Assembly (NCBI RefSeq): GCF_014267175.1
Contig: NZ_JACMTR010000002.1
Location: 942,001-1,006,000 of the forward strand
Direction: 5' to 3'
Source: Pseudonocardia sp. C8
Lineage (GTDB): Bacteria; Actinomycetota; Actinomycetes; Mycobacteriales; Pseudonocardiaceae
Length of the DNA stretch: 64,000 nt
The notes under the pieces are model-generated. The model was not told where the DNA came from. It ran no database searches and worked only from the letters and a program-made list of their open reading frames with translations. This document shows, piece by piece, positions 1-12,773 of the stretch (positions are counted from its first letter, which is position 1; every line of letters starts with the position of its first letter). The position numbers were made by a program, and so were the translations under genes.

Positions 1-1095
1 TTCGAGGGTGAGATCGTGGTGGTGGGGGAGGAGAAGCACGCCCCCTACGACCGCCCGCCGCTGTCGAAGGAGTTCCTGGCCGGGTCCTCCTCCGAGGACG
101 ACATCAGCCTCGGCGAGGACGACGACGCCGGGCTCGGCGTGGAGTGGCGGCTGGGCCGGACCGCAACCGCCCTGGACGCCGAGGCCCGCGTCGTGGTGCT
201 CGACGACGGCGAGCGCCTGGCCTCGGACGCGATCGTGCTCGCGACCGGGGCCCGGGCCCGTGCGCTGCCCGGGGAGATGCCCGCCGGCGTGCACACGTTG
301 CGCACCCTCGACGACGCCCGTGCGCTCAAGGCCGACCTGGTCGCCGGCTCGCGGCTCGTGGTCATCGGTGCCGGGTTCATCGGTGCCGAGGTCGCGTCGA
401 CCGCGGCCGGGCTCGGCCTCGAGGTCGACATCGTCGAGGCGGCGGAGGTCCCGCTGCAGCGCGCGCTCGGCCCCGAGATGGGGCAGGCGTGCGGGCGGCT
501 GCACGAGGCGAACGGGGTGCGCCTGCACCTCGGGGTCGGGGTGGCCGGGCTGACCGGCTCGCCGCGGGTCACCGGGGTGGAGCTCACCGACGGCCGCGAG
601 CTGCCCGCGGACGTCGTCGTCGTCGGGATCGGGGCGGCGCCCAACGTGGAGTGGCTGGAAGGGTCCGGGCTCGAGCTGGACAACGGCGTCGTCACCGACG
701 TGAGCGGGATGACCAACGTTCCCGGCATCGTCGCGGTCGGCGACTGCGCCAACTCGCACCGGGACTTCACCGGGGACCGGCTGCGGCTCGAGCACTGGAC
801 GAACGCGCTCCAGCAGCCCGCGGTCGCCGTCGCGGCCCTGCTCGGGACGGAGCACTCGCTGCCGTCGCACCACGCCGTGCCCTACTTCTGGTCCGACCAG
901 TACGGGCACAAGATCCAGTTCGCCGGGCACCGGCCGGCCGAGGGCTCGGTCCGGGTGGAGGACGGCGACCCGGAGGGCTCGGGTGGCTTCCTGGCGCTGT
1001 TCCTGGACGCCGCCGGGGAACCGGTCGGCGTGCTGGGCGTCGACCGCCCGCGCCCGTTCGGGCGCTGGCGACGGGAGCTGGCCAAGCGCCTGTAG
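1..1095 (+). CDS. NAD(P)H:ferredoxin reductase, FAD-dependent (5' end outside window)
   Basis: The reading frame is open from base 1, so the N-terminal FAD-binding strand lies outside the window. What remains begins with VVVGEEKHAPYDRPPLSKEFL, the signature of the glutathione-reductase-fold ferredoxin/rubredoxin reductases that serve Rieske oxygenases and P450s. The NAD-binding motif GAGFIGAEVAS lies near residue 120 of the visible part, and the second FAD motif (VGDCANS) follows near residue 245. These enzymes pass electrons from NAD(P)H to a small ferredoxin. Its place beside the betaine island suggests that it could supply the Rieske enzyme GbcA, but no ferredoxin gene is visible here, so this is inference. 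A strong hairpin follows the stop, which suggests that it ends an operon beginning outside the window. Confidence 0.85.
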   Translation, partial: FEGEIVVVGEEKHAPYDRPPLSKEFLAGSSSEDDISLGEDDDAGLGVEWRLGRTATALDAEARVVVLDDGERLASDAIVLATGARARALPGEMPAGVHTLRTLDDARALKADLVAGSRLVVIGAGFIGAEVASTAAGLGLEVDIVEAAEVPLQRALGPEMGQACGRLHEANGVRLHLGVGVAGLTGSPRVTGVELTDGRELPADVVVVGIGAAPNVEWLEGSGLELDNGVVTDVSGMTNVPGIVAVGDCANSHRDFTGDRLRLEHWTNALQQPAVAVAALLGTEHSLPSHHAVPYFWSDQYGHKIQFAGHRPAEGSVRVEDGDPEGSGGFLALFLDAAGEPVGVLGVDRPRPFGRWRRELAKRL

Positions 1096-1139
1096 GCCCC
1101 CGGCGGTCGCCGGCCGACGCAACACCACTGAGTTACCCC

Positions 1140-1180
1140 GGTCCGCCACGCCCGTCCCCGGTGGGTGGGCGTGGCGGACC
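1140..1180 (+). terminator. Rho-independent-type hairpin after the reductase
   Basis: Two perfect 14-base arms (1140-1153, GGTCCGCCACGCCC, and 1167-1180) enclose a 13-base loop, 45 bases after the stop codon. No T-run follows, as is usual in high-GC actinobacteria. It separates the reductase from the glyA-sox operon. Confidence 0.6.
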
Positions 1181-1273
1181 TCGGCGTGCCCGGAACCCGC
1201 CGCCGACCTGCAGGAATACGTCCAGACGGACCTCTTGACCGCGAGGCCACTGAGATGCCACGCTGTCGCCAGT

Positions 1274-1283
1274 TGATATATCA
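1274..1283. promoter_or_regulatory. Palindromic operator TGATATATCA before glyA
   Basis: This perfect 10-base palindrome stands out in very GC-rich DNA and lies 30 bases upstream of the glyA start. The 13-mer TTGATATATCAGT is identical to the one between gntR and purU at 12729-12741. A third, degenerate copy lies in the gbcA-bccT gap. It is the likely binding site of the GntR/FCD regulator encoded at 11993-12658. Confidence 0.6.
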
Positions 1284-1313
1284 GTCTGCTCGGGAAGATA
1301 TGTGGAGGTGTTC

Positions 1314-2636
1314 ATGACGACGTTCGCCGTGGACCGCGATCCGTCGACCGACGGGAACGAGGCCGGCCGCGCACGCGCCGTGCTCGGAGGCGGGCTGCAG
1401 GACATCGACCCCGAGGTGCACGCCGCGGTCACGGCCGAGCTCGGCCGCCAGCGGCACACCCTCGAGATGATCGCGAGCGAGAACTTCGCGCCGCTGGCCG
1501 TCATGCAGGCGCAGGGCTCGGTGCTCACCAACAAGTACGCCGAGGGCTACCCCGGGCGCCGCTACTACGGCGGCTGCGAGCACGTGGACGTCGTCGAGCA
1601 GCTCGCGATCGACCGCATCAAGGCGCTGTTCGGTGCCGACTTCGCGAACGTGCAGCCGCACTCCGGTGCGCAGGCCAACGCCGCGGCGATGGCGGCGCTG
1701 CTGAGCCCCGGCGACACGATCCTCGGGCTCGACCTCGCCCACGGCGGGCACCTGACCCACGGGATGCGGCTGAACTTCTCCGGCCAGCTCTACGACGTCG
1801 CCGCCTACCACGTGCGCGAGGACGACCACCGGGTCGACATGGACGAGGTCGAGCGCCTCGCCAAGGAGCGCACGCCGAAGGTGATCATCGCCGGCTGGTC
1901 GGCCTACCCGCGCCACCTGGACTTCGCCGAGTTCCGGCGGATCGCCGACGAGGTCGGCGCGTACCTGATGGTCGACATGGCGCACTTCGCCGGGCTGGTC
2001 GCGGCCGGCCTGCACCCCTCGCCGGTGCCGCACGCCGACGTCGTCACCACCACCACGCACAAGACCCTCGGCGGGCCCCGCGGCGGCGTGATCCTGGCCC
2101 GCCAGGAGCTGGCGAAGAAGCTGAACTCGAACGTGTTCCCGGGCCAGCAGGGCGGCCCGCTGGAGCACGTGATCGCCGGCAAGGCCGTCGCGTTCAAGCT
2201 CGCCGGGGAGCAGACCTTCCGCGAGCGGCAGGAGCGCACCCTCGCCGGTGCGCAGATCGTCGCGCAGCGCCTGCTCGACGAGCCGGGCGTCGGTGTCGTC
2301 TCCGGCGGGACCGACGTGCACCTGGTCCTGGTCGACCTGCGCGACCACGAGCTGGACGGCAAGCAGGCCGAGGACCGGCTGCACCGGGTCGGGATCACGG
2401 TCAACCGCAACGCGGTGCCGTTCGACCCGCGCCCGCCGATGGTCTCCTCCGGGGTCCGGATCGGGACCCCGGCCCTGGCCGCCCGCGGCTTCGGCGCCGA
2501 CGACTTCACCGAGGTCGCCGACATCATCGCGGGCGCACTGCGCCCCGCCGCCGGCGACGACGAGCTGGACGCACTGGCCGGCCGGGTCGCCGCGCTGGCC
2601 GACCGCCACCCCCTCTACCCGGAGCTGACGGTATGA
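1314..2636 (+). CDS. glyA: Serine hydroxymethyltransferase
   Basis: This PLP enzyme interconverts glycine plus 5,10-methylene-THF with serine plus THF. At 440 residues it is close to family length. LEMIASENF lies near the N-terminus, and the PLP-lysine motif [14 protein letters not shown] lies in the middle. The ATG at 1314 is chosen because GGAGG (1304-1308) sits five bases before it; the frame could also open at GTG 1302. The gene leads the sox operon and overlaps soxB by four bases (ATGA). That places it to use both products of sarcosine oxidation, glycine and methylene-THF. The TGATATATCA site just upstream suggests GntR control. The organism probably has a second, housekeeping glyA elsewhere, but this window cannot show it. 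Confidence 0.95.
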   Translation: MTTFAVDRDPSTDGNEAGRARAVLGGGLQDIDPEVHAAVTAELGRQRHTLEMIASENFAPLAVMQAQGSVLTNKYAEGYPGRRYYGGCEHVDVVEQLAIDRIKALFGADFANVQPHSGAQANAAAMAALLSPGDTILGLDLAHGGHLTHGMRLNFSGQLYDVAAYHVREDDHRVDMDEVERLAKERTPKVIIAGWSAYPRHLDFAEFRRIADEVGAYLMVDMAHFAGLVAAGLHPSPVPHADVVTTTTHKTLGGPRGGVILARQELAKKLNSNVFPGQQGGPLEHVIAGKAVAFKLAGEQTFRERQERTLAGAQIVAQRLLDEPGVGVVSGGTDVHLVLVDLRDHELDGKQAEDRLHRVGITVNRNAVPFDPRPPMVSSGVRIGTPALAARGFGADDFTEVADIIAGALRPAAGDDELDALAGRVAALADRHPLYPELTV

Positions 2637-3889
2637 GCACCACGATGACGCCTCCCGGCGCCGACCTGCCCGAGCACCCCGACTTCCTGTGGCGGAACCC
2701 GGAGCCCAAGCGCTCCTACGACGTCGTGATCATCGGCGGTGGCGGGCACGGCCTGGCCACGGCCCACTACCTGGCCAAGAACCACGGGATCACGAACGTG
2801 GCGGTGCTGGAGAAGGGCTGGCTGGCCGGCGGGAACATGGCCCGCAACACCACCCTGATCCGGTCCAACTACCTGTGGGACGAGTCGGCGGCGATCTACG
2901 AGCACGCCCTCAAGCTGTGGGAGGGGCTCGAGGACGACCTCGGCTACCCGATCCTGTTCTCCCAGCGCGGCGTGCTGAACCTCGCGCACACCGAGCAGGA
3001 CGTGCGGGACTCGGTGCGCCGGGTGGAGGCGAACAAGCTCAACGGCGTCGACGCCGAGTGGCTCGAGCCGGACGACGTCGCCAAGATCTGCCCGATCCTC
3101 AACGTCTCCGAGGACATCCGCTACCCGGTGCTGGGCGCGACCTACCAGCCCCGCGCGGGCATCGCCAAGCACGACTACGTGGCCTGGGGCTTCGCCCGGC
3201 GCGCCGACGAGGCCGGGATCGACCTGATCCAGGACTGCGAGGTCCTCGGGTTCCGCACCGAGGGCAGCCAGGCCGACGGCACCGCCCGGGTCACGGGGGT
3301 GCGCACCAGCCGCGGTGACATCGCCTGCGGGCAGGTCGCGCTGTGCGCGGCCGGGCACACGTCGACCCTGCTCGACGAGCTCGAGGTGTCCACCCCGCTG
3401 CAGTCGCACCCGCTGCAGGCGCTGGTGTCCGAGCTGCTCGAGCCGGTGCACCCGACGATCGTGATGTCGAACGCGGTGCACGTCTACGTCTCGCAGGCGC
3501 ACAAGGGCGAGCTCGTCATGGGCGCGGGCGTGGACTCCTACAACGGCTACGGCCAGCGCGGCGCGTTCCACATCATCGAGCGGCAGATGGCCGCCGCGGT
3601 GGAGCTGTTCCCGGTGTTCGCCCGGGCCCACCTGCTGCGCAGCTGGGCCGGGATCGTCGACACCAACCCGGATGCCTCGCCGATCGTCGGCCGGACCCCG
3701 TACGCGAACGTGCTGGTCAACGCGGGGTGGGGGACCGGTGGGTTCAAGTCCACGCCCGGCCTGGGCTGGTGCCTGGCGCACACGATCGCGACCGGCGAGC
3801 TGCACCCCTACATCGCCCCGTTCTCCCTCGACCGGTTCGTCACCGGCGCGCTCGTCGACGAGCACGGCGCCGCCGGCGTCGCCCACTGA
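2633..3889 (+). CDS. soxB: Heterotetrameric sarcosine oxidase, beta subunit
   Basis: This is the flavin-bearing catalytic subunit that oxidises sarcosine (N-methylglycine) to glycine. Its 418 residues match the family. The dinucleotide-binding motif [20 protein letters not shown] lies at residues 31-50. His180 in [10 protein letters not shown] is at the position of the histidine that holds covalent FMN in characterised beta subunits. SPIVGRTP and [12 protein letters not shown] near the C-terminus are typical of the DAO/SoxB group. The start overlaps the glyA stop (ATGA), and soxD follows 20 bases downstream. The B-D-A-G order is the classical one. Confidence 0.96.
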   Translation: MSTTMTPPGADLPEHPDFLWRNPEPKRSYDVVIIGGGGHGLATAHYLAKNHGITNVAVLEKGWLAGGNMARNTTLIRSNYLWDESAAIYEHALKLWEGLEDDLGYPILFSQRGVLNLAHTEQDVRDSVRRVEANKLNGVDAEWLEPDDVAKICPILNVSEDIRYPVLGATYQPRAGIAKHDYVAWGFARRADEAGIDLIQDCEVLGFRTEGSQADGTARVTGVRTSRGDIACGQVALCAAGHTSTLLDELEVSTPLQSHPLQALVSELLEPVHPTIVMSNAVHVYVSQAHKGELVMGAGVDSYNGYGQRGAFHIIERQMAAAVELFPVFARAHLLRSWAGIVDTNPDASPIVGRTPYANVLVNAGWGTGGFKSTPGLGWCLAHTIATGELHPYIAPFSLDRFVTGALVDEHGAAGVAH

Positions 3890-3909
3890 CCCGCCACACA
3901 GGAGCCACC

Positions 3910-4200
3910 GTGCAACTCATCGACTGCCCGTGGTGCGGACCTCGCGAGGAGGTCGAGTTCCACTACGGCGGCCAGGCCCACGTCGACTACCCGGCGAAGC
4001 CCGCCGAGCTGACCGACGAGCAGTGGGCGCGCTTCGTGTTCTTCCGGGACAACCCGAAGGGCCCGTTCGCCGAGCGCTGGAACCACAGCGTCGGCTGCCG
4101 CCGCTGGTTCAACGCCGTCCGCGACACCCACACCTACCAGTTCCTCGCCGTCTACAAGATCGGTGAGAACCGGCCCGAGATCCCGGGGGCCCGCACATGA
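3910..4200 (+). CDS. soxD: Sarcosine oxidase delta subunit
   Basis: This small zinc-binding subunit (96 residues) of heterotetrameric sarcosine oxidase is mainly structural. The Cys-Pro-Trp-Cys-Gly motif at residues 6-10, followed by His and a later Cys (HSVGCRRWFN), provides the metal ligands expected for SoxD. The start is GTG with AGGAG at 3900-3904, five bases upstream. An in-frame reading beginning at 3343 only runs through soxB in another frame. The stop overlaps the soxA ATG (ATGA), implying coupled translation. Confidence 0.93.
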   Translation: MQLIDCPWCGPREEVEFHYGGQAHVDYPAKPAELTDEQWARFVFFRDNPKGPFAERWNHSVGCRRWFNAVRDTHTYQFLAVYKIGENRPEIPGART

Positions 4201-7002
4201 GCCGCCTCGACGACCGTATCGATGGCCGTGTCCACGGCTATGGCCGCGTCGACCGCACCCGCACCCTCACCTTCACCTTCGACGGCACCACCTACACCGG
4301 GCACCCGGGCGACACGCTCGCCTCGGCGCTGCTCGCGAACGGTGTCCGGGTCATCGGCACCAGCGTCAAGCTCGGCCGGCCCCGGGGCATCGGTGCGGCC
4401 TGGACCGAGGACCCGACCGGCCTCGTGCAGATCGAGGAGCCGTTCCCGGAGCCGATGCTGCAGGCCTCGGCCGTCGAGCTCGCCGACGGCCTGGTGGCCC
4501 GCAGCCTCAACGGGCAGGGCCGGCTCGCCACGGTCGCCGACACCGCGCGCTACGACCGCCGCTACGCCCACTGCGACACCGTGGTGATCGGCGCCGGCCC
4601 GGCCGGCCTGCTCGCCGCCCGCACCGCGGCCCGCCGCGGCGAGCGGGTGGTCCTGGTCGACGACCGTCCGGAGGCCGGGGGCAGCCTGGCCCCGACCGAC
4701 CGGATCGACGGCCGCGCCGCGCACCGGTTCGTCGCCGACGTCGTCGCCGAGCTGGCCGCGAACCCGGAGGTGCTGCACCTGCAGCGGACCACCGCGTTCG
4801 GCCACTACGACGACGGGTTCGTGCTCGCCCTCGAGCGGATCACCGACCACCTCGGTGCGGCCGCCCCGCCGGACCGGACCCGCCAGCGGGTGCACCGCAT
4901 CCGGGCCCGGCGGGTGGTCGTCGCGGCCGGTGCCCACGAGCGGCCGGTCGCGTTCGCCAACAACGACCGCCCCGGCATCATGCTCGCCGCCTCGGCCCGG
5001 GACTTCCTGCACCGCTACGGGGTCCTGGCCGGCCGGGAGATCGCGGTGTTCACCACCGACGACGCGGCCTACGACGCGGCGGCCGACCTGGCCGGCGCGG
5101 GTGCCCGGGTGACCCTGCTCGACGCGCGGGTCGCCGTGCCGGAGCAGCGCGCCGCGCGGGCCCGCGACGCCGGGGTCACCGTCCGGCCGGGTGCGCAGGT
5201 CGTCGACACCGACGGCGACGGCCCCGGCGGCGCGCTCTCCGCGGTCCGGGTGGACTCGGCCGACGGCGTGGACACGCTCCCGGCCGACCTGCTGCTGGTC
5301 TCCGGCGGCTGGACGCCGGCCGCGCACCTGTTCAGCCACGTCCGCGGTGCGCTGGTCTACGACTCCCGGCTCGGGGCCTTCCGGCCGGGTGCCGCCATCG
5401 CCGGCACCGAGGTCGTCGGCGCGGCGAACGGCACCCTGGACCTGGCCGGTGCCCTGTTCGAGGGAGCCGGCGGGGACGCGCCGAGCACCTCGCCGGAGCC
5501 GCCGCGCACCCCGACCCTGGTCCTGTGGCGCACCCCGGGTGACCCGGCGCAGCAGTTCGTCGACATCCAGCGCGACGCGACCGTCGCCGACATCGAGCGT
5601 GCGGTCGGCGCCGGGCTGCGCTCCGTGGAGCACGTGAAGCGCTACACGACGATCGGCACCGCCCACGACCAGGGCAAGACGTCCGGGATGGTCGCCGCCG
5701 GGGTCACCGCCGAGCTGCTCGGCCGCCCCGTCGGGGAGCTGGGCACGACGACCTTCCGCCCGCCCTACACCCCGGTCGCGTTCGCCGCGCTGGCCGGCCG
5801 CGAGCGCGGTCAGATGTTCGACCCGGTGCGCACCACCCCGGTGCACCCGTGGCACGTCGCCAACGGCGCCGTGTTCGAGGACGTCGGCCAGTGGAAGCGT
5901 GCGCGCCACTACCCGCGTGCCGGTGAGGACATGGACGCCGCCGTGCTGCGGGAGTGCGCGGCCGCCCGCCGCGACGTCGCGATCATGGACGGCTCCACCC
6001 TGGGCAAGATCGACGTGCAGGGCCCGGACGCCGCCGTGCTGCTCGACCGCATCTACACGAACATGATGAGCACCCTCAAGGTGGGCCGGGTCCGCTACGG
6101 CGTCATGTGCGGCAACGACGGCATGGTCGTCGACGACGGCACCGTCCTGCGGATCGCCGAGGACCGCTACCTGCTCACCACGACCACCGGTGGCGCCGCG
6201 TCGGTCCTGGAGACCCTCGAGGACTGGGTCCAGACCGAGTGGCCGGACCTGCGGGTGCACCTCGCGTCGGTCACCGAGCACTGGGCGGTGTTCCCGGTCG
6301 TCGGCCCGCGCTCGCGCGAGCTGCTCGCCGAGATCTTCACCGGTATCGACCTGTCCAACGAGGCCTTCCCGTTCATGTCGTGGCAGGACACCGAGCTCGA
6401 CGGGGTTCCGGTCCGGCTGGCCCGGATCTCGTTCTCCGGCGAGCTGGCCTTCGAGGTCAACGTCGACGCCCGCTACGGGCTCGCCCTCTGGGAGCGGCTG
6501 GTCACCGTCGGCGCGCTGTGGGGGATCACCCCGTACGGCACCGAGACGATGCACGTGCTGCGCGCCGAGAAGGGCTACCCGATCGTCGGCCAGGACACTG
6601 ACGGCACGGTGTCGCCGCACGACCTCGGGATGTCCTGGGCGGTGTCGAAGAAGAAGGAGGACTTCGTCGGCAAGCGCTCCTTCGCCCGCGAGGAGAACGC
6701 GAACCCGCTCCGCAAGCAGCTGGTCGGCCTGCTGCCGACCGACCGGGCCACCCGGCTGCCGGAGGGCGCGCAGATCGTCGAGTTCTCGGCCGACGGGACG
6801 CTGCCCCCGCCCCCGGTGCCGATGCTCGGCCACGTCACCTCCAGCTACCACAGCGCCGAGCTGGCCCGCCCGTTCGCGCTCGCGCTGGTCAAGGGCGGGC
6901 ACGGCCGGATCGGCGATGTCGTGCACGTCCCGTACCAGGGGTCGCTGGTGCCCGCCGAGATCACCAGCTCGGTCCTCGTCGACCCGGAAGGAGCCCGCCG
7001 TG

Positions 7003-7010
<8 letters not shown>
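4197..7010 (+). CDS. soxA: Sarcosine oxidase alpha subunit with C-terminal aminomethyltransferase domain
   Basis: This 937-residue subunit carries the NAD and THF sites of sarcosine oxidase. An N-terminal ferredoxin-like 2Fe-2S-fold domain (about residues 20-110) lacks cluster cysteines, as in known SoxA. A Rossmann motif, VVIGAGPAGLLAARTAARRG, follows near residue 130. The C-terminal ~370 residues form a GcvT/AMT domain that captures the formaldehyde-level carbon on THF as 5,10-methylene-THF (VKRYTTIGTAHDQGK leads into it; YGTETMHVLRAEKGYPIVGQ lies within). It overlaps soxD at its start and soxG at its end. A large open frame on the opposite strand is a GC-composition shadow. Confidence 0.96.
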
Positions 7011-10177
<3,167 letters not shown>

Positions 10178-10180
<3 letters not shown>

Positions 10181-10363
10181 GCGGAGCTTGCGCAGCGAAC
10201 ATCAGCGCTGAGCGGAGCTTGCGCAGCGAACATCAGCGCTGAGCGGAGCTTGCGCAGCGAACATCAGCGCTGAGCGGAGCTTGCGCAGCGAACATCAGCG
10301 CTGAGCGGAGCTTGCGCAGCGAACATCAGCGCTGAGCGGAGCTTGCGCAGCGAACATCAGTGC
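10178..10363. repeat. Six contiguous copies of a 31-bp direct repeat
   Basis: A 31-bp unit beginning TGAGCGGAGCTTGCGCAGCG is repeated at 10178, 10209, 10240, 10271, 10302 and 10333. The copies are identical except for one base near the end of the last copy (AGTGC for AGCGC). The first unit begins with the stop codon of the dimethylglycine oxidase gene. Each junction contains the palindrome TCAGCGCTGA, so every unit can be drawn as a hairpin with 7-base arms. The period is not a multiple of three and there are no spacers, so it is neither coding nor a CRISPR array. Confidence 0.95.
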
Positions 10364-10431
10364 TGACCGTGCGGCCGGGCCGCCGCCGCACCGGCGGCCC
10401 GGCCCGGTCGGCCCTCCACCGAAAGAGGACC

Positions 10432-11052
10432 ATGCGTTCCGACACGATCGACACCTTTCTCTGGAACCTCGCCGCGCGGGTGCCCGCACCGGGCGGCGGC
10501 GCGACCGCAGGCCTGCACCTGGCGCAGGCGGCCGCCCTGCTGGGCATGGTCGCGCGCTACACCGAGGGTGAGCGCTACGCCGAGCACGCCGACACCGTGG
10601 TCTCCGTGCGCAACCGCGCCGACGAGCTGCGCGTGGTCGGGATCGGCCTCGCCGAGGCCGACGCCAGCGCCTTCGACGCCGTCGCCCAGGCCTACAAGCT
10701 TCCCCGGGACAGCGACGAGGCCACCGAGGCCCGCTCGCGGGCCATCACCGAGGCGCTCGTCGAGGCCGGCCGGATCCCGGCCCGGGTGATCCGGGCCGCG
10801 GAGCAGGTCCTCGACCTGGCCGAGCAGCTGCGCCCGGTGGGCAACCCGAACGTGATCAGCGACGTCGCCGCGGCCGCGGACGCTGCCCGCGCGGCGGCCA
10901 GCACGGCCCGGATCAACGTCGAGATCAACCTGGTCGGCATCCGCGACCAGCTGGCCCGCATCGAGCTCGGCGAGGCCCTGGCCGGGGTCGACGACCTGCT
11001 GATCCGGGCCGACAAGGTGACCGCCGAGGTACGGGAGCAGATCCAGCGATGA
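10432..11052 (+). CDS. fchA: Methenyl-THF cyclohydrolase of the cyclodeaminase family
   Basis: This 206-residue protein belongs to the FTCD-C/FchA family, all-helical enzymes that either deaminate 5-formimino-THF or hydrolyse 5,10-methenyl-THF to 10-formyl-THF. The folate-site motif PAPGGGATAGLH lies near residue 18, and GNPNVISDVAAAADAARAA lies near residue 140. The ATG at 10432 follows GAAAGAGGA; the frame also opens upstream inside the repeats, which is unlikely to be used. It overlaps folD (ATGA). Because the FolD next door lacks its cyclohydrolase lysine, the cyclohydrolase role fits better than formimino-THF cyclodeaminase, although a hut-like cluster lies nearby. Confidence 0.85.
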   Translation: MRSDTIDTFLWNLAARVPAPGGGATAGLHLAQAAALLGMVARYTEGERYAEHADTVVSVRNRADELRVVGIGLAEADASAFDAVAQAYKLPRDSDEATEARSRAITEALVEAGRIPARVIRAAEQVLDLAEQLRPVGNPNVISDVAAAADAARAAASTARINVEINLVGIRDQLARIELGEALAGVDDLLIRADKVTAEVREQIQR

Positions 11053-11933
11053 CCGCCACCACCACGACCACCGCCGAGGAGTCCCGCACCGGGGTCCTGC
11101 TCGACGGCACCGGCCGCGCCCGCGAGATCCGCGAGCAGGCCGCTGCGGACGCCGCGGAGCTGATCGCCCGCGGCGTCCCGCCCCGGCTCGCCGTCGTCGT
11201 CGCCACCGAGGACGAGGGCGCCGGCTGGTACGTCCGCTCGATCGCGGGCGCCGCCCGCCGGGTCGGGATCGCGTGCGACGTCGTCGAGCTCGGCCCGCGC
11301 GCGTCCGCGGACGACCTGCGCCGGACGCTGGCCGGGCTCAGCACCGACGACACCGTGCACGGCATCATCCTGCAGACCCCGCTCCCGGACGGGGTCCGGA
11401 TGGAGGAGCTCGCCGCGGAGATCGCCCCGGAGAAGGACGTCGACGGGGTGAACCCGCTGTCGGCGGGCCGGCTCGCCGCGGGCCTGCCGGCGTTCCCGCC
11501 GGCGACGGCCGCGGCGGTGATGGAGCTGCTCGACCACCACGGGGTCGCGCTGGACGGGCGGAACGCCGTCGTCGTCGGGCGTTCGCAGGTGGTCGGCAAG
11601 CCCACCGCGCAGCTGCTGCTGCAGCGCGACGCCACGGTGTCGATCTGCCACCGGCACACCACGGACCTCGCGGCGCACACCCGCGCGGCGGACGTGCTGG
11701 TGGTGGCCGTGGGCCGGATCGGGCTCGTCTCGGCCGAGCACGTGGGTGACGGTGCGATCGTCATCGACGTGGGGACCAACACCGACGCCGACGGCCGGCT
11801 GGTCGGCGACGTCGACACCTCCGACGTCGCCCGGCGGGCCGGCGGCGTGACCCCGGTCCCGGGCGGGGTCGGGCCGGTGACCACGGCCCTGCTCCTCGCC
11901 CACACCGTGCGCTCGGCGCAGGCGCACGCCTGA
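11049..11933 (+). CDS. folD: Methylene-THF dehydrogenase, FolD family, probably without cyclohydrolase activity
   Basis: This enzyme oxidises 5,10-methylene-THF to 5,10-methenyl-THF with NAD(P)+. It is 294 residues long. HGIILQTPLP (the folate-site Gln), EKDVDGVNP, VVVGRSQVVGKP and TPVPGGVGPVT are all present in order. The usual YVxxK motif reads Tyr61-Val-Arg-Ser-Ile65. The catalytic lysine required for the cyclohydrolase half-reaction (Lys54 in E. coli, Lys56 in human) is isoleucine here. The dehydrogenase half can survive that change in mutants of known enzymes. With fchA overlapping directly upstream, the two genes together replace one bifunctional FolD. The last three codons are followed by a 59-base gap to the convergent gntR. 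Confidence 0.9.
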   Translation: MTATTTTTAEESRTGVLLDGTGRAREIREQAAADAAELIARGVPPRLAVVVATEDEGAGWYVRSIAGAARRVGIACDVVELGPRASADDLRRTLAGLSTDDTVHGIILQTPLPDGVRMEELAAEIAPEKDVDGVNPLSAGRLAAGLPAFPPATAAAVMELLDHHGVALDGRNAVVVGRSQVVGKPTAQLLLQRDATVSICHRHTTDLAAHTRAADVLVVAVGRIGLVSAEHVGDGAIVIDVGTNTDADGRLVGDVDTSDVARRAGGVTPVPGGVGPVTTALLLAHTVRSAQAHA

Positions 11934-11992
11934 GCCGACCCGAGCGGCCGGGCGGTCCGGGGCGGTCGTCGCGCGACCCGGGGAGACCGGGC

Positions 11993-12658
11993 TCAGACGA
12001 CCGCCCGGACCGCCTTCTCGAAGCCGATGACGTGGTCGCGGGCGATCCGCTCCGCGTCGTCGGCGCGGCGCTCGCCGATCGCCCGCAGGAGCCCGGAGTG
12101 CTCGCCGACGTGCGCGTCGAAGTTCGTCATCCGCTCCAGGAACAGGCAGAAGATCCGGGTCGCCAGGTTGTCGTACCGGATGAGGGTGTCCTCCAGGTGC
12201 GGGTTGCCGGCGGCGGCGTAGACCGCGCGGTGCACGTGCAGGTCCCAGCGCATCAGCGGGTCACGCTCGAGGGTGCGGACGTCGACCTTGTCGATCCGGT
12301 CGGCGAGCTCGGTGAGCTCCGCGAGCGTCGCGGCGCTCGCCGTCTCGGCGGCCCGGCGGGCGGCGAGCGGCTCGAGCTGCACCCGGATCTCGGAGATGTA
12401 GGCGAGGTCGGTGATGTCCACGCCGGTGGCGAACGTCCCGCGGCGCGGGTACGAGATGACCAGCCGGTCGATCTCCAGCCGCTTGAGCGCCTCCCGCACG
12501 GGGGTGCGCCCCACCTCGAGGGAGCGGGCGAGCGCGACGTCGTCGATCGCGGTCATCGGAGGGATGTCGAGCATGATCAGCCGATCCCGGATCGCCATGT
12601 AGGCCTTGTCGGCCAGGGAGGCGAACTGAGGCTCGCTGACGTCGGGAAGCGCGGTCAC
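11993..12658 (-). CDS. GntR-family regulator, FCD subgroup, of the betaine/one-carbon island
   Basis: This transcription factor has 221 residues. An N-terminal winged helix (about residues 15-80, VALARSLEVGRTPVREALKRLE as recognition region) precedes a helical FCD ligand domain with the usual metal-site histidines (DLHVHRAVY, HSGLL, RDHV). FCD regulators sense small carboxylates, so betaine, dimethylglycine, sarcosine or glycine are candidate effectors. The GTG at 12658 is the only reasonable start, although its ribosome site is weak. It is divergent from purU, and the perfect palindrome TGATATATCA lies in the shared gap, about 70 bases from its start. Self-regulation and control of glyA-sox and purU are therefore likely. 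Confidence 0.88.
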   Translation of the reverse strand: MTALPDVSEPQFASLADKAYMAIRDRLIMLDIPPMTAIDDVALARSLEVGRTPVREALKRLEIDRLVISYPRRGTFATGVDITDLAYISEIRVQLEPLAARRAAETASAATLAELTELADRIDKVDVRTLERDPLMRWDLHVHRAVYAAAGNPHLEDTLIRYDNLATRIFCLFLERMTNFDAHVGEHSGLLRAIGERRADDAERIARDHVIGFEKAVRAVV

Positions 12659-12729
12659 GAACTCGATGGTAACTCCGGCGTCCTCCTGGATAACAGAACC
12701 TACCCAGACGTCGCACTGTCCAGTACGAT

Positions 12730-12739
12730 TGATATATCA
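12730..12739. promoter_or_regulatory. Palindromic operator TGATATATCA between gntR and purU
   Basis: This palindrome and its flank (TTGATATATCAGT) are identical to the site before glyA. It lies 34 bases before the purU start. Its place in the regulator's own divergent promoter is the usual position for a GntR operator. Confidence 0.65.
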
Positions 12740-12773
12740 GTAAGCCATCTGTCATGGAATCCGAGGAGAGCTC

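Noticed and set aside
1181..1313. Possible glycine or other riboswitch before glyA
   Set aside because: No riboswitch core or paired aptamer helices were found by eye; the palindrome TGATATATCA explains control better.
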